Shown here in pieces: positions 1-11,159 of a DNA stretch of 64,000 nt. The stretch lies in contig OY726567.1 of NCBI GenBank assembly GCA_963383645.1, positions 68,265,575 to 68,329,574 of the forward strand, written 5' to 3'. Source of the stretch: Muscardinus avellanarius (lineage: Eukaryota; Chordata; Mammalia; Rodentia; Gliridae). Below the pieces are notes generated by a model that saw only the letters and a list, made by a program, of their open reading frames with translations, did no database searches and was not told where the DNA came from. The number at the start of each line of letters is the position of its first letter. Positions within the stretch are counted from its first letter, which is position 1. The translations under genes were made by a program, and so were the position numbers.

Positions 1-2
1 TG

Positions 3-779
3 GCAACTTTTGGCTGGAAATATTTCTTGGATGATACAAAATGTAAACTTGTCTTCTATTTTCACAGAGTAGGCACAGGTATGTCCTTCAGCACTGTGTG
101 CCTCCTAAATGGCTTCCAGGCCATTAAGCTTAACCCCAGTATATGTAGGTGGATGGAGCTCAGGATTAGATCCTTCAGGTTCATCTGCTTCTGCTGTTTC
201 CTGTGCTGGTTCCTGCATCTCTTGATGAATTCATGTATGCCCGTAATAGTAAATGGTCCACTGATTAATAGAAATCTCAGTGGAAAAGGTCATCATGGGT
301 ATTGTTCCTGGACAATGCAAGAAAGATATAGCTCATTATATACAGTCTTATACTTTTCTCCTGACTTGTTGGGCCTATTGTTCATGGCCTGGGCCAGCAG
401 CTCCATGGTCCTTGTCCTGCACAGACACAAGCAGAAAGTCCAATACATCCATGGCCCCACCCTCTCCCACAGACCTTCCCATGAGGCCAGAGCCACACGC
501 ACCATCCTGATCCTGGTGACCTCCTTTGTTCTCTTTTATTCAATCTATTCCATTTTGACCATTTGGAATACACTAGTTGCAAACCCAGGCCAGTGGAAGG
601 TAAACAGCTCTGTGCTTGTGGCCTCCTGTTTTCCAGCAGTCAGCCCCTTTGTGCTCATCATCAGTGACACCCGGGTCTCTCAGTTTTGCTTTGCCTGCAG
701 GGCAAGAGCAAAATGGTTTTCCTATGCCCAATGTGAGTTTGTTCTCTTGAGGTACTTAAACATTCATGTCAAACTCTGA
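3..779 (+). CDS. Vomeronasal type-1 receptor (V1R), 5' part beyond window edge
   Basis: The reading frame is open from the first complete codon to a TGA at 777-779, about 258 residues. It begins in the TM2/first extracellular loop region (FGWKYFLDDTKCKLVFY) and runs to the C-terminus. V1R hallmarks are visible: CKLVFYFHRVGTGMSFST in TM3, the HRHKQKVQYIH stretch of the intracellular loop, the RATRTILILVTSFVLFY of TM6 and SPFVLI of TM7. V1Rs are single-exon class A-like GPCRs of vomeronasal sensory neurons, usually about 300-320 aa, so roughly 50-60 residues lie outside the window. No frameshift or stop is seen in the visible part, so the gene may be functional; the missing start prevents a firm call. 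The frame has no ATG near the edge that would be a natural start. A dead relative lies at 7926-8472. Confidence 0.85.
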   Translation, partial: ATFGWKYFLDDTKCKLVFYFHRVGTGMSFSTVCLLNGFQAIKLNPSICRWMELRIRSFRFICFCCFLCWFLHLLMNSCMPVIVNGPLINRNLSGKGHHGYCSWTMQERYSSLYTVLYFSPDLLGLLFMAWASSSMVLVLHRHKQKVQYIHGPTLSHRPSHEARATRTILILVTSFVLFYSIYSILTIWNTLVANPGQWKVNSSVLVASCFPAVSPFVLIISDTRVSQFCFACRARAKWFSYAQCEFVLLRYLNIHVKL

Positions 780-948
780 TAATATTTGAAGACCCCTTAA
801 GTCAAGAATGTATGTTAGCATGGCTGATAAGAACAGCTATGTCTCTACTACTACCATTCATATAATGGGAATAAATGAAGCCATGTACATAATTATACAA
901 ACATCCAATTTTGCTAACTCTTAGGTTTTTTACTGGGAAAATTCCGAA

Positions 949-1135
949 TTTTTTTTTTTTTTTGCAGTACTGCAGATTGAACCCAAGAGGCACTCTACCT
1001 CCAAGCTACTCCCCCAGCCCTATTCTTTATTTTGAACACAGTCTCCCTAAGCTGCGAAGAGGGCCTCAGTAAGTAGCTGAGCCTGCTGATTATGAACCTT
1101 TGATCCTCCTGTCTTAGCCTCCCAAGTACTCTCAG
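949..1135 (-). mobile_element. B1-dID type SINE, antisense
   Basis: A poly-T run is followed by the complement of the ID-like part (ATTGAACCCAAGAGGCACTC) and then of the B1-like part (GATCCTCCTGTCTTAGCCTC). It is diverged and its far end is eroded. Confidence 0.8.
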
Positions 1136-1164
1136 GATATTTAAATATAGTATAATGGAGAAAA

Positions 1165-1450
1165 TTTCTGAATCAAAGGCCCCCAGAAAGTCTTTTTATT
1201 TGGAGTCTTATGAAAATACACTGGATTTTTTTGTGTCTGTGTTGTTTACTTAAGTATAATTTATTTTAGGTAATTAATTTTAATTGACAAATAATCATTG
1301 TATATATTTCTGAATTAAAGACTCCCATAAAGTCTTTAATTTGGAGTCTTATGAAAACTCACATCTTTTTTTTAAATCTCTGTTATTGTTTATTTAAATA
1401 AAATTTATTTTAAGGTAATCAATTTTAATTGACAAATAGCCATTCTGTAC
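1165..1450. repeat. Two-copy tandem duplication, period about 142 bp
   Basis: Copy 1 begins at 1165 (TTTCTGAATCAAAGG) and copy 2 at 1307 (TTTCTGAATTAAAGA). Both contain AAAGTCTTT...TTTGGAGTCTTATGAAAA and end in a TAATTTTAATTGACAAATA block. The copies differ by scattered substitutions and small indels. The sequence is AT-rich and I recognise no gene in it. AT-rich DNA without a recognised feature continues to about 1840. Confidence 0.75.
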
Positions 1451-1842
1451 ATTTATGAGGTACAATGTGACCATGAGATCTATGTATATATTGAATAAAG
1501 ATTCACACTAATTATCTTATCCATCATCTCACTAATTTATCATTTACTTTTAATAAGGATGTTAAAAACCTATTTTAAAATGCACAGTACATTATTATTA
1601 ACTGTGGTCATAAATGTGTTTCAAAGTCCCAAATAAGGAGCCATGTGCATCCTCATAGGACTGTGGTCAGTCCCATGTGTTTAGAGTATAGAGCTATGGG
1701 GGGATCAGCAGGAGAGGAGGCAATAGAAGGTTCTGAGTAATCACTTAGGACAGGTTCAAAAATCTGAACTGTTGACTAAGCGAAGAGATAGCATGGGGTG
1801 TGGTTGAATCTATCAGTACTCCCTTTTAAGAAGTATCTATTA

Positions 1843-2040
1843 TGCTAGGTGCTATGTAACACACCTGTAATTCCACCAACTTAGGAGGCTTAGTAGGGTT
1901 ACAAGCTTGAGGCCAGGCTCAGAAACATAACTAAACCCTGTTTCAAAAACCAATAAAAAGGGTTAGGGATGTAGTTCAGTGCTTGAACACTTTCCTAGAA
2001 TGTATGAAACCCTGGGGTTGATCCCTAGCACTGCAAGATA
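1843..2040 (+). mobile_element. Old B1-dID type SINE
   Basis: Diverged copy: CACCTGTAATTCCACC in the B1 part, then CCCTGTTTCAAAAACC, then an ID-like tail ending GGTTGATCCCTAGCACTGC. Confidence 0.7.
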
Positions 2041-2059
2041 AAGTGCTGATTATATTTAT

Positions 2060-2190
2060 TTAAAATAGTTTTCTCTCTTCTCTCTTCTTTCTCTCTCCTC
2101 TCCTCTCCTCTCCTCTCCTCTTCTATCCTATCCTCTTCTCTCTCTTCCCTCCATTCTCTCCCCGCTTCTCTCTCTCTCTCCCCTTACTAT
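2060..2190. repeat. Pyrimidine (TCTCC/TC)n microsatellite
   Basis: About 130 bp of almost pure C and T on the plus strand, including repeats of CTCCT and TC. Confidence 0.85.
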
Positions 2191-2734
2191 ATAGACGGAA
2201 TATTTAGTGCCTGACATTATACACTTTGAAAGGCTATCCATATCGGACCCAGCAGGTGATCAGGAGGAAGAAACATGAGAGGGAAGGGGAAGCCTTCCCA
2301 CCGCAAGCTGTGGCCTGCGGTGGGGCTTGCTTGGGAAAGGTTAGGTAAGAAGTTAGAACTGGCCATTTTGAACAAATTTCCCAGACTTTGGGGCACAAAG
2401 TTTGTCACTAGTTGTCTGGCACTTGGCCCTGGGTTGATATGTAATGGGGCAAACTTGGTTTGGTATGTGAGTTAGGAATTAGGAGAGGAGGTGAGTGAGG
2501 ATAGGATCACTTGGTCAGTAGTCAGTATTCTTTATGTGAAGAGCAGCTCCAGGCCAGATATCTACAAGAAAAAGGGAAATAACATTGCCCTTAGTTTTGC
2601 CCTATGATTAATACATGCCAAACAGGAAAGCACAGAATCTAAATACATACACACAAAAACACACACACAGTGGACATTATAGTTATTTGGCATTATTTTA
2701 AGGAAACTTCAAAGTCATAATAGCAGAAACTTAA
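2191..2734. other. No recognisable feature
   Basis: Intergenic sequence without a long open frame resembling a known protein and without a repeat family that I recognise. A short CA-rich stretch lies at 2648-2668. Confidence 0.5.
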
Positions 2735-2945
2735 TTTTTTTATATTTTTTATTTTTATTTTTGGTGGTACTGGGGTTCCTGGAAGCCCTTCTACCTCTGG
2801 GCTACACTCCCAGACCTATTTTATATTTTTTATTTGGAAACAGGGTCTCTTAAGTCAGCAAGGCTGGCTTCGAACCAGCGCGATCCTATTGTCTCCGCCT
2901 CCCAAGCACGGGGATTACAAGTGTGTGCCATCACGCCCAGCGCAT
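2735..2945 (-). mobile_element. B1-dID SINE, GGGCTTCCAGGAACC subtype, antisense
   Basis: Complement of the subtype whose ID part carries TAGAAGGGCTTCCAGGAACC and whose B1 part ends in CGTGGTGGC. The element is well preserved, implying a fairly recent insertion. Confidence 0.85.
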
Positions 2946-3000
2946 AGTAGCAGAAACTTTAAAAAAAAACAATGGTAATATTCCCCAAACAGCATTAAAA

Positions 3001-3475
3001 ATTTTTTTTTTATTACTGGGGATCGAACCCAGAAGTATTCTACCTTTGAACTAAGCCTCCAGTTCTTTTTAATCTTTATTATTTATTTGGCACTGGAGAT
3101 TGAACCCAGGGGCATTTTACCTCTGTGTCACACCCTAGCCTTTTTCACTGTTTTTGTTTGAAACAGAGTCTGGCTAGGTTTTTGAGGGTCTAAGTTGCTG
3201 AGGCTGAGATGGGCATGTTGGTGTATACTTGTAATCTCAGTACTTGGTAGGCTGAGACAAGAGGACCACAAAGTTGAGGACAGCCTTGGAAAGTAGCAAG
3301 ACTCCCATTAACCTAGAAAGACATTGTTTCAAAACAAAAATTAAATGGGTCTGAGGGTGGACCTCAGAAGAAGAATGCCTCTGTAGAAAAAAAATTCTGA
3401 GACTAGTCTTGAATCTGTCATCCTCCTGTCTCAGCCTCCCAAGGCTTTTGGGCATGTGCTATCACACCTGGTTTA
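3001..3475 (-). mobile_element. Antisense SINEs, one split by a sense SINE
   Basis: An antisense ID-like piece (3001-3080) is followed by an antisense B1-dID (from about 3080) that stops at about 3210. A sense element occupies about 3211-3390 (GTGTATACTTGTAATCTCAG to the ID-like tail). The remainder of the antisense B1 (CATCCTCCTGTCTCAGCCTC) resumes at about 3392. This is a SINE-in-SINE nesting. Confidence 0.7.
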
Positions 3476-4010
3476 TATATTTGTTGCATTTTCCTACAAT
3501 GGTTTTAATGAAAAAGGAAAGGAATAATCACATTTTCTTGCTAAAGTGATCATTGTTGTAATAAAAGCAAGCATTGAATTCAGATGTTCTGGGGCCCAGA
3601 GGGAAAAACCATCTCTATTCCTTTCCACAGCAGAGTTTTTACAGATAATGAAGAGTTGACCCAGTCACACACAAGCATATAATTATATAAACGTAATCCA
3701 AAATGTGCATCCTTTGTTGCTTATTATTTTTAAGGGAAAAAGCAGATGTCAAAATCCTGCTGGCTCTCTGACTCATGGGTGAAGCTATAGATGGCACAGG
3801 ATGCCTTCTGAGCAAGGTGACCTGGCGTTCTCCAAAAGTGGGGCTGGAGCTAGATGTGCACCAGGATCTGGACCAGCTCTGCCACACAGAGGGTCTGTGT
3901 CTGGGCTCCCGAATGTTAGTCCAGCACCCATGAAGGCATAAGTGGAGGATACCTTGGGTGCATCTGATCATGCTTAGGAAAAATTTTTAAAAACTTGTTA
4001 ATATTGATTA
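3476..4010. other. No recognisable feature
   Basis: Intergenic sequence; I see neither a gene nor a named repeat. Antisense open frames here have no recognisable protein similarity. Confidence 0.45.
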
Positions 4011-4200
4011 ATTAGCCAGGTGTATTGGCACATGCCTATAATACTGAGACAGGGAGATTACAGGTTTGAGGCCAGCCTCAGCAACTTAACAAGGACCTCA
4101 AAAAATAAGACCCTGTTTCAAAATAAAAAATAAAATAGGGCTGGGAATATAGCTCAGAGGTAGAATGCCCCTGGGTATTATCCCCAGTACCAAAAAAATA
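4011..4200 (+). mobile_element. B1-dID SINE
   Basis: Sense element from GCCAGGTGTATTGGCACATG through GGCTGGGAATATAGCTCAGAGG to an A-rich tail. Confidence 0.8.
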
Positions 4201-4895
4201 AAACAAAAAGAACAAAAACAGATTAGTTTCTTCAGGCACCATTCTCTTTCCCCATGAAAACACTTTGTCTTTGTTGAACATCATTAGATTAATTACCTTT
4301 TTGCCTAAGGACATCTTAAGAGAAGCACCAGTCCTGGGACAGCTCCACCATGAATACCTGTGTCTGCCGATGCCACCTTGACCATGCCTCTGTAGGTCTC
4401 ATTGTGTTAGAATTTCTGACCAGCAGCTTCCCAGGGCACCAAGGTTCAACCTCTCATTCTATACTCTTTTAGTGTACTTGTAGCTCTGAGCCTCACATAC
4501 TGTCTTTATCCTGGGGAGAATAAAGAAAAAACTCTCGGTAAAGTCCAGGTGTAGATGCAGATAATCTGGCACTGAAGACGTCCTAAGCAGCCTCTGTCTG
4601 GCAACTGGAGTAATATTTGGACCAACACAGAGTTTGAAAGTGTTATTTCTACAATGATTAAATTTCTTTAGTGTTTGTTGAGTTGATGCATCCCGTGTAA
4701 CTTGTTCATGCCTTGCCTACTAAAGTACGATGGATGTCTGTAGAAGCCCTGAGCAATAAGACATCAGAGGTCTGAGATACATTTCATCCCTCTTCAAACT
4801 TTTTCTGGGTCACCTCCTTCACTGTCTCTCTTTCATGGTTCAGGTCCCACAGTGCACTCCTGATGGAAAGAAATCATATTTTGGAGACAAAATCC
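4201..4895. other. No recognisable feature
   Basis: Intergenic sequence with no supported gene. It is followed by an antisense B1-like remnant at about 4900-4975. Confidence 0.45.
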
Positions 4896-4989
4896 TGTCC
4901 TCAAAGCTATGATCCTCCTGTCTCAGCTTCCCAAGTACTAAGATTGCAGGCATGCATCATCACACCCAGCTCTTCTTTTCCTATTCTGA

Positions 4990-6720
4990 TTATTTTTTTT
5001 CCTTGCCTCATTACTAATGACTAAAATTTGAACTTCTAGTACTGTATTGGATAGAAACATACCGTTATTCTTAGAGAAAAAGTTTTCAATGTTTCACATT
5101 GAATATAATTTTAGCTCTAGATTTTTTGTATTTGACTTTTATTATGTAAAAGTAGTCTATTTTGCAAAGTGTTATCCCATAAAAAAAGCATGTTGAATTT
5201 TGTCTAATGCTCTCTGTGAATCAGTTGAAAGAATCATGTGACTTAACCTGTTACTATTGATTTTTTTATATTGAACCATCCTTACATTACAAGAATAAAT
5301 TCTAGGTGGTCTTGGTATATAAGCTTTTTAATATGCTGCAGAATTCAGATATTTGCATATATTTTGATGTTAACTTTTACATCAGTAATCAAGAATATTG
5401 ATTTGCCTTTGCTTTGGAATTAAAATAATGTGGGACTTGTAAAATGTGTTTGGACATGTTCACTGTACAATTGTGGGAAGAGTTTTAAAAAGGATAGGTG
5501 TTTTTCATTAAATGGTTAGTAGAATTTGCCAGTAAAACAATCAGACCCAAGGCTTTTCTTTCTGCGACAGATTTTTTTTTTTTTTTTTTTTTGGTGGTGG
5601 TCCTGGGGATGGAACCCAGGGGCCTTCTACCTCCAGGCTACACTCCCAGACCTATTTTATATTTTATTTGGAAACAGGGTCTCTTAAGCCACCTGAGGCT
5701 GGTTTTGAACCTGTGCAACCTCCTGTCTCCACCTCCCAAGTGTGGGGATTACAAGCGTGCGCCACCACGCCCAGCTTTCTGCATCAGATTTTGATTAGTA
5801 GTTCAATCTTTTTATGATTCATGAATCTATTCAGATTTTCTATTCTTTTATAATTTAATCTTTTCCGGAGGTGGGGGGGTACTGGGCATTGAACCCAGGA
5901 GATTTTTACTTCCATGCTATACCTCAGCCCTATTATTCATTCCTTATTCTGAAACAGGGTCTCACTGAGTTGCAAAGGGCCTCACTAAGTACCTGAGGCT
6001 GTCTGTGAACCTCGATCCTCCGGTCTCAGCCTCCCAAATGCTGGAGTTACAAAGTGTGCACCACTATGCCTGGCTCATAATTCAATCTTGATAGGTTTTG
6101 TGTACCTGGGAATTTGTCCATTTCATCTTTTTTTTTTATCTACGTAGTTATAAAATACACCTATTTTATAATGTTTTCTATTTCTGTAGACTTGATAAAA
6201 ATGCCCCTGTTCTTTTTCTTTATTTTAATAGCTTGATTTTTTTTTTGTCAGTCTAGGTATAGTTTCGTAAATTTTTATATCCTATCCAAGAAACCACCTT
6301 GTGAGTTTGTGGTTTTTTATTTTATTTTATTTCAATTTTTTATTTGTGTGTGTGTGGTATTAAGGATTTAACCCAGGGGCATTCTACCTCTGAGCTACAC
6401 ACCTACCCCTATTCTTTCTTCTTTATTAAGTTGCAGACGGCTTCATTAAGTAGTTGAGGCTGGCTCCAAACCTGCAATCCTCCTGTCTCAGCCTCCCAAG
6501 TACTTGGATTACAAGCATGTGCCACTATGCCCACTTTATTTTATTTATTTGCCTCTCATTTTATGTATATCCCTTTTTTCTGTTAACTTTTGGCTTTCAT
6601 TTGTTCAATTGACAGAAGTTCTGGGATACAAAGGCTGACTGATTAGTGAAATCTTTCTTTTTTTTTTTAGCGTGCTTATGCCAATATTTTCCCCTTAGTG
6701 ATGCTTTTGCTATATCTCAA
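4990..6720 (-). mobile_element. L1 ORF2 region, antisense, interrupted by SINEs
   Basis: On the plus strand this reads as the complement of the L1 ORF2 reverse-transcriptase region, for example the stretch around 5400-5560 (GGAAGAGTTTTAAAAAGGAT...TTAGTAGAATTTGCCAGT). It carries many stops and is dead. Antisense SINEs interrupt it at about 5570-5780, 5868-6075 and 6340-6535; L1-like sequence resumes between them. Confidence 0.7.
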
Positions 6721-6739
6721 AAATTTGTATATGTTAGAT

Positions 6740-7660
6740 TTTCATTTTGATAGGTTTGCAAATGCACAGCATGTACATTAGGGAATTTCCCTCTTTCTTT
6801 CCATTCCCCTCAGTTAGGTTGCCTTATTTGCTCATCTATGGTTTCTCCTTCTTTTTCTAAAGTTTCTCCTATGACATTTTCCCTCTAGCTTTCACATATT
6901 AGTTTGAGCATCTGATTTTTTACTTATTGTGACTGACCAATCTCATTTAGCATAATGTTCTCCAGTTCCATCCATTCCCTGTAAATGACATAATTGTGTT
7001 TTTCTTTATGGCTGAGTAAAATGCCATTGTGTACATATCCCATGGCTTTGTAATCCATTCATCTGTTGATGGACATCTTGGATGGTTCCATAGTTTGACA
7101 GTTGTTAATTGTGAGGCTATGAACATAGATACTCATGTATTAGTTTGATAGTTTGGTTCCCATTCTTTCGGGTAGATTACCCAGGAGTGGTATTGCTGGA
7201 TCATATAGTAAGTTCATTCCTATTCTTCTTCTTTTTTTTTTTTGGTGGTACTGGGGTTCCTGGAAGCCCTTCTACCTCCGGGCTACACTCCCATACCTAT
7301 TTTTACATTTCTACTTGGAAACAGGGTCTCCTAAGCCAGCGCACGCAGCTGGCTTCGAACCTGCGCGATCCTCCTGTCTCTGCCTCCCAAGCGCGGGGAT
7401 TACAAGCGTGCACCACCACGCCCGGCTCATTCCTATTCTTCTGAGGATCCTCCATACTGTTTTCCAAGTGCTTGCACTAATTTATAATCCCACCAACAAT
7501 GTATTAGTGTTCCCACCTCTCCATATCCTTCCCAGCCTTTATCACATGCATTCCTTTTCACTTTTGCAGTATTTTGCCCATGATGCACATGTTCTGTGTT
7601 TTCCCTTTTCCATGTTGAACAACCCATGTCAGTACATAGAGCTCTTCACACCCACCCCTC
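6740..7660 (-). mobile_element. L1 3' region, antisense, split by a SINE
   Basis: The plus strand carries the well-known antisense L1 block that reads CATTTAGCATAATGTTCTCC, then GGCTGAGTAAAATGCCATTG, then CCCACCAACAATGTATTAG. A young antisense SINE of the GGGCTTCCAGGAACC subtype sits at 7230-7426. It is flanked by a perfect 16-bp target duplication, TCATTCCTATTCTTCT, at 7214-7229 and 7427-7442. Confidence 0.75.
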
Positions 7661-7925
7661 CAGCTAGATAGCCCTGCTGGGCCTCATCTACCCTAAAGGT
7701 AGATACTGAAATTGTTTGAAGTACAGGCCTTCATGGAGTTGCCTTGGCATACCTGGTCAAAATTCTATGCTGATTTAAAATTAAAATATTTAGAATAGAC
7801 TAAGGATTGCAAATCAAGTAGCATGGTGATGGTACCACATTTATTGGCATTTGCTAACTCTTCATTCTTCTGGCTTCAATGAACATTAGTGGCCTCTAGG
7901 TGTTAATACCATCTCTTCTGGCAGC

Positions 7926-8472
7926 ATGGACATGGATATCATCTTCCTCAGTCAGACAGTAATTGGCCTTGTGAAAAATTCCTGTCTCCTTTGTCTTTAT
8001 AACTACATTTTCCTTACTGGACACCACTTGAGACCCACAGGCTTGGTTCTCAGTCAACTAGTCTTGGCCAATTCCATGGTTCTTTTCTCTAAAGTTGTAC
8101 CCCAGACAATGACATTTGGCTGGAAATATTTCTTGGATAATATAAAATGCAAACTTGTCTTCTATTATCATAAAGCTGACACAGGTGTGTCCTTCAGCAC
8201 TACGTGTCTTCTCAATGGCTTCCAGGCCACTAAATTCAACCCCAGTATTTGTAGGTGGACAGAGCTCAGGATTTGATCTTTCAAGTTCATGGCTCTTGCT
8301 TGTCCTCTGCTGGTTCCTACAGCACTAGATGAATTCATTTCTCCCCATTATAGTAAACAGTCCATTGATAATAGAAATCTCAGTGGAGAAGGTAATCATG
8401 GTTATTGTTCCTAGAAGATGCCAGGGAGATGGACCTCATTATGTATAGTACAGTCTTACATATTTCTCTTGG
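7926..8472 (+). pseudogene. V1R pseudogene, 3' part lost
   Basis: An ATG at 7926 opens a V1R-like frame: N-terminal segment with TGHHLRPTGLVLSQLVLANS (TM1-2), FGWKYFLDNIKCKLVFYYHK and GVSFSTTCLLNGFQATKFNP (TM3). It ends at a TGA at 8274-8276 after about 116 codons. Homology to the copy at 3-779 continues beyond the stop (CTCAGTGGAGAAGGTAATCATGG at about 8381) with further damage. It stops where a SINE begins at about 8473; the rest of the receptor is not found downstream. A full V1R would need about 300 codons, so this is a dead, truncated paralogue. Confidence 0.85.
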
Positions 8473-8909
8473 CCTGGCCAGGCATAGTGGTTAATTCCTG
8501 AAATCCCAGTAGTTGGGAGGCTGAGACAAGAGGATTGCTGGTTTGAAGCCAGCCTCAGCAATTTGGTGAGGCATGCCAGGCGTGGCAGTGCACACTTTTA
8601 ATCCCTGCGCTTGGGAGGCAGAGACAGGAGGATCACACAGGTTCAAAGCCAGCTGTGCTGGCTTAGGAGACCCTGTTAAAAAAAATAGGTCTGGGAGTGT
8701 AAGCCCAGGAGGTAGAAGGGCTTCCAGGAACCCCAGTACCACCAAAAAAAAAAAAAAAAAAAAAGAAAGAAAGAAAGAAAGAAAGAAAAAAGAAATTTGG
8801 TGAGGCTTTCAGCAACTTAGACACTGTTTCCAAATAAGTAATAAAATAATGTTGGGGATGTAGCTAGGAGCTAGAATGTCTCTGAGTTCAATTCCTAGTA
8901 CAAAAGAAA
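8473..8909 (+). mobile_element. SINE inserted in a SINE
   Basis: An outer B1-dID (8473-8572 and 8807-8909) is split by an inner element of the GGGCTTCCAGGAACC subtype (about 8573-8793), whose tail is A20 followed by (GAAA)n. A 13-bp target duplication AATTTGGTGAGGC flanks the inner copy at 8560-8572 and 8794-8806. Confidence 0.85.
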
Positions 8910-9238
8910 CCCCACAAACCCACAAAAAACATTTCTCCTAACTTGATGCATTTAGTGTAATTAAAATAAATTTTCTTGTCTTTACTAATAGCACCTTAAT
9001 ACTCATATTATAGTTTAAGTGAAATAGGCTATGTATTACTTAGTCCTCAAAGAAAGCATGTTGGTAGTGGCTAACACTAAGTATCTAAATTGGTTGAAAA
9101 TAGTTTTTCTCAGGGATTTTCACCAAAATGAAAAATTTCAGATTACAAAATTCTACAGAATAAAAACATTGTATAGAGCTCTGACTCTATTTCTCTAGAA
9201 AATAAGCATCCTATTTTCTGCTTTAAAAATAACTTGTA
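8910..9238. other. No recognisable feature
   Basis: AT-rich intergenic sequence with no supported feature. Confidence 0.45.
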
Positions 9239-9832
9239 AGCCGGGCATGGTGGCGCACGCTTGTAATTCCAGCATTTGGGAGGCTGAGACCTGGAGGATC
9301 GCGGTTCACAGACAGCCTCAGCTACTTAGTGAGGCTCTTCAACTCAGTGAGACCTGGTTTCAAAATAAAGAATAAAAAATAGGCAGGCAGCCAGGCGTGG
9401 TGGCACACACTTGTAATCCCCACACTTGAGAGGTGGAGATAGGAGGATTGTGCAGGTTCAAAGCCAGCCGCGCTGGCTTAAGACACCCTGTTTCAAAAAT
9501 ATAAAAAAAGGTCTGGGAGTGTAGGCTGGAGATAGAAGGGCTTCCAGGAACCCCAGTACCACCAAAAAAAAAAAATAAAATAAAAAAAATAGGGCAGGGG
9601 GTGTAGCTCGGAGGTCAAATGCCCTTGGGTCCCATATCCAGACCCCCATCCCCCCAAAATAAATAATTTATAAGCTGGGCATGGTGGCACACACTTGTAA
9701 TCCCAGCATTTGGGAGGGTGAAACAGGAGGATCGCCATTCACTGGGACCCTGTTTCAAAAGAGAGAATAAAAAAATAGGACTGGGGTATAGCTTGGAGAT
9801 GAATGCCCCAGGTTCTATCCCCAGTACCATGA

Positions 9833-9870
<38 letters not shown>
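9239..9870 (+). mobile_element. Cluster of three SINEs with an (AAT)n tail
   Basis: An outer element starts at 9239 (GCCGGGCATGGTGGCGCACG). An inner GGGCTTCCAGGAACC-subtype element occupies about 9389-9590. The ID tail of the outer element resumes (CAGGGGGTGTAGCTCGGAGG) to about 9655. A third element lies at 9674-9831 and ends in (AAT)n to about 9870. Confidence 0.8.
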
Positions 9871-9871
<1 letters not shown>

Positions 9872-10145
9872 TTATTTAAACACCTGAATCTTCAGATATC
9901 TTACTCAAGTTTATTTATGAACAAATATCTGTAAATATGTATTGAAATGCCAATAACATGTTCTTATTTACTATCAAAATTATTAACTTTTAAATCACAA
10001 AATTATCACTAATTTTTCTTTTTCTTAAAATAAAAACATATCCTTTAATAATTTCTTGCTTATTATAAAGGAACAGTTGGTACGAGAAATTTATTTTTCT
10101 CATTACCTTTGTTTTCACCAGCATTATACTCAAAATAGGATTTAT
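9871..10145. other. AT-rich spacer
   Basis: No feature is seen other than strong AT bias. Confidence 0.45.
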
Positions 10146-10661
10146 TAGCCAGATGTGGTGGTGCACACTTGTAATTCCAGTACTTGGGAGGCTGAGACAG
10201 GATAATCGCAGGTTTGTGGCCAGCCTCAGCTACTTAGTGAGGCCCTCAGCAATTTAGTGAGACCCTGTTTCAAAATAAAGAATAAAAAGTAGGGTTGCAG
10301 TTGTAGTTCAAAGGTAGAATACCCAGTACCTAATTAATTAATTCAATACCCAGTACCACATTAATTAATTTAGTTTGTTTCTTCTTTGCATCTCGCATGG
10401 TTTTTTTTGTTGTTGTTGTTTGTTTGTTTGTTTGGTTTTTTTTTTTGGTTTTTTTTGCAGGTCTTGGGATGGAGCCCAGGGGCATTCACACTCAGAGCTA
10501 CACCACCTGCCCTTCTTTTTTTTTATTCTTCATTTTGAAACAAGATCTCACTAAGTTGTGGAGGCCCTCACTAAGTAGCTGAGGCTGTCTGCGAACTGTG
10601 ATCCTCCTGTCTCAGCCTCCCAAATGCTGGGATTACAAGTGTGCGCCACCATGCCTGGCTG
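10146..10661. mobile_element. Two convergent B1-dID SINEs
   Basis: A sense element lies at 10146-10350 (ending in a TAATTAATTAATTC-rich tail). An antisense element lies at about 10400-10661: a T/G-rich run, then CCCAGGGGCATTCACACTC, then CTCCTGTCTCAGCCTCCCAA. Confidence 0.8.
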
Positions 10662-10779
10662 CATCTCACATTTTTTCAAGTATAAACAAATGACCTACAT
10701 TGAATACATGAGAGAAAATAGAAAGCAAAAGGGACTTTAGATAAATGAGGAGAGAGACTGAAAGGTTGAAAACTAAGTT

Positions 10780-11150
10780 AAGGAGGGAGGTAAAAACACC
10801 AACTGGGTTATCATAGACTGCTGCTTTATTCGGACGGCACCCTCCAGGGAGTCAGCCGGCCATTGGGGAAGGGACCAATGGGCCATGAGTCTGGAGAATT
10901 GCGTGCAGTCCTGATTGGCCGGCTGAGTCATGTGGTGGATCAGAGGCACTGATGTTTTTATAGGCATGGCGATTTTCTCACGACATCTGTAGTCTCATGA
11001 TAGTCTCGAGGCACCTGGATTCTGCGATATTTCCGCTTCTGGCTTCCAGGGTTCTGCCTCCTGTTCCCTCTGCGAGATCACATGTGTGTGTGTGAGGGAG
11101 GACCCAACTTATCAGAGACCAGTAAAATCTTCTAAGAGGATTGGGAAAGA
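10780..11150 (-). mobile_element. Probable solo LTR, antisense
   Basis: Read on the minus strand, this GC-richer block has a TATAAAAA box (plus strand 10956-10963), several CCAAT boxes and, further downstream, AATAAAG (plus strand CTTTATT at 10827-10833). That order matches LTR U3-R. I could not find clean TG/CA ends or a target duplication, so the limits are approximate. It could instead be another promoter-bearing repeat. Confidence 0.45.
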
Positions 11151-11159
11151 AATATGGGG

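Noticed and set aside
10780..11150. A host CpG promoter
   Set aside because: CCAAT, TATAAAAA and AATAAAG in U3-R order on the minus strand fit an LTR better, and no gene follows.
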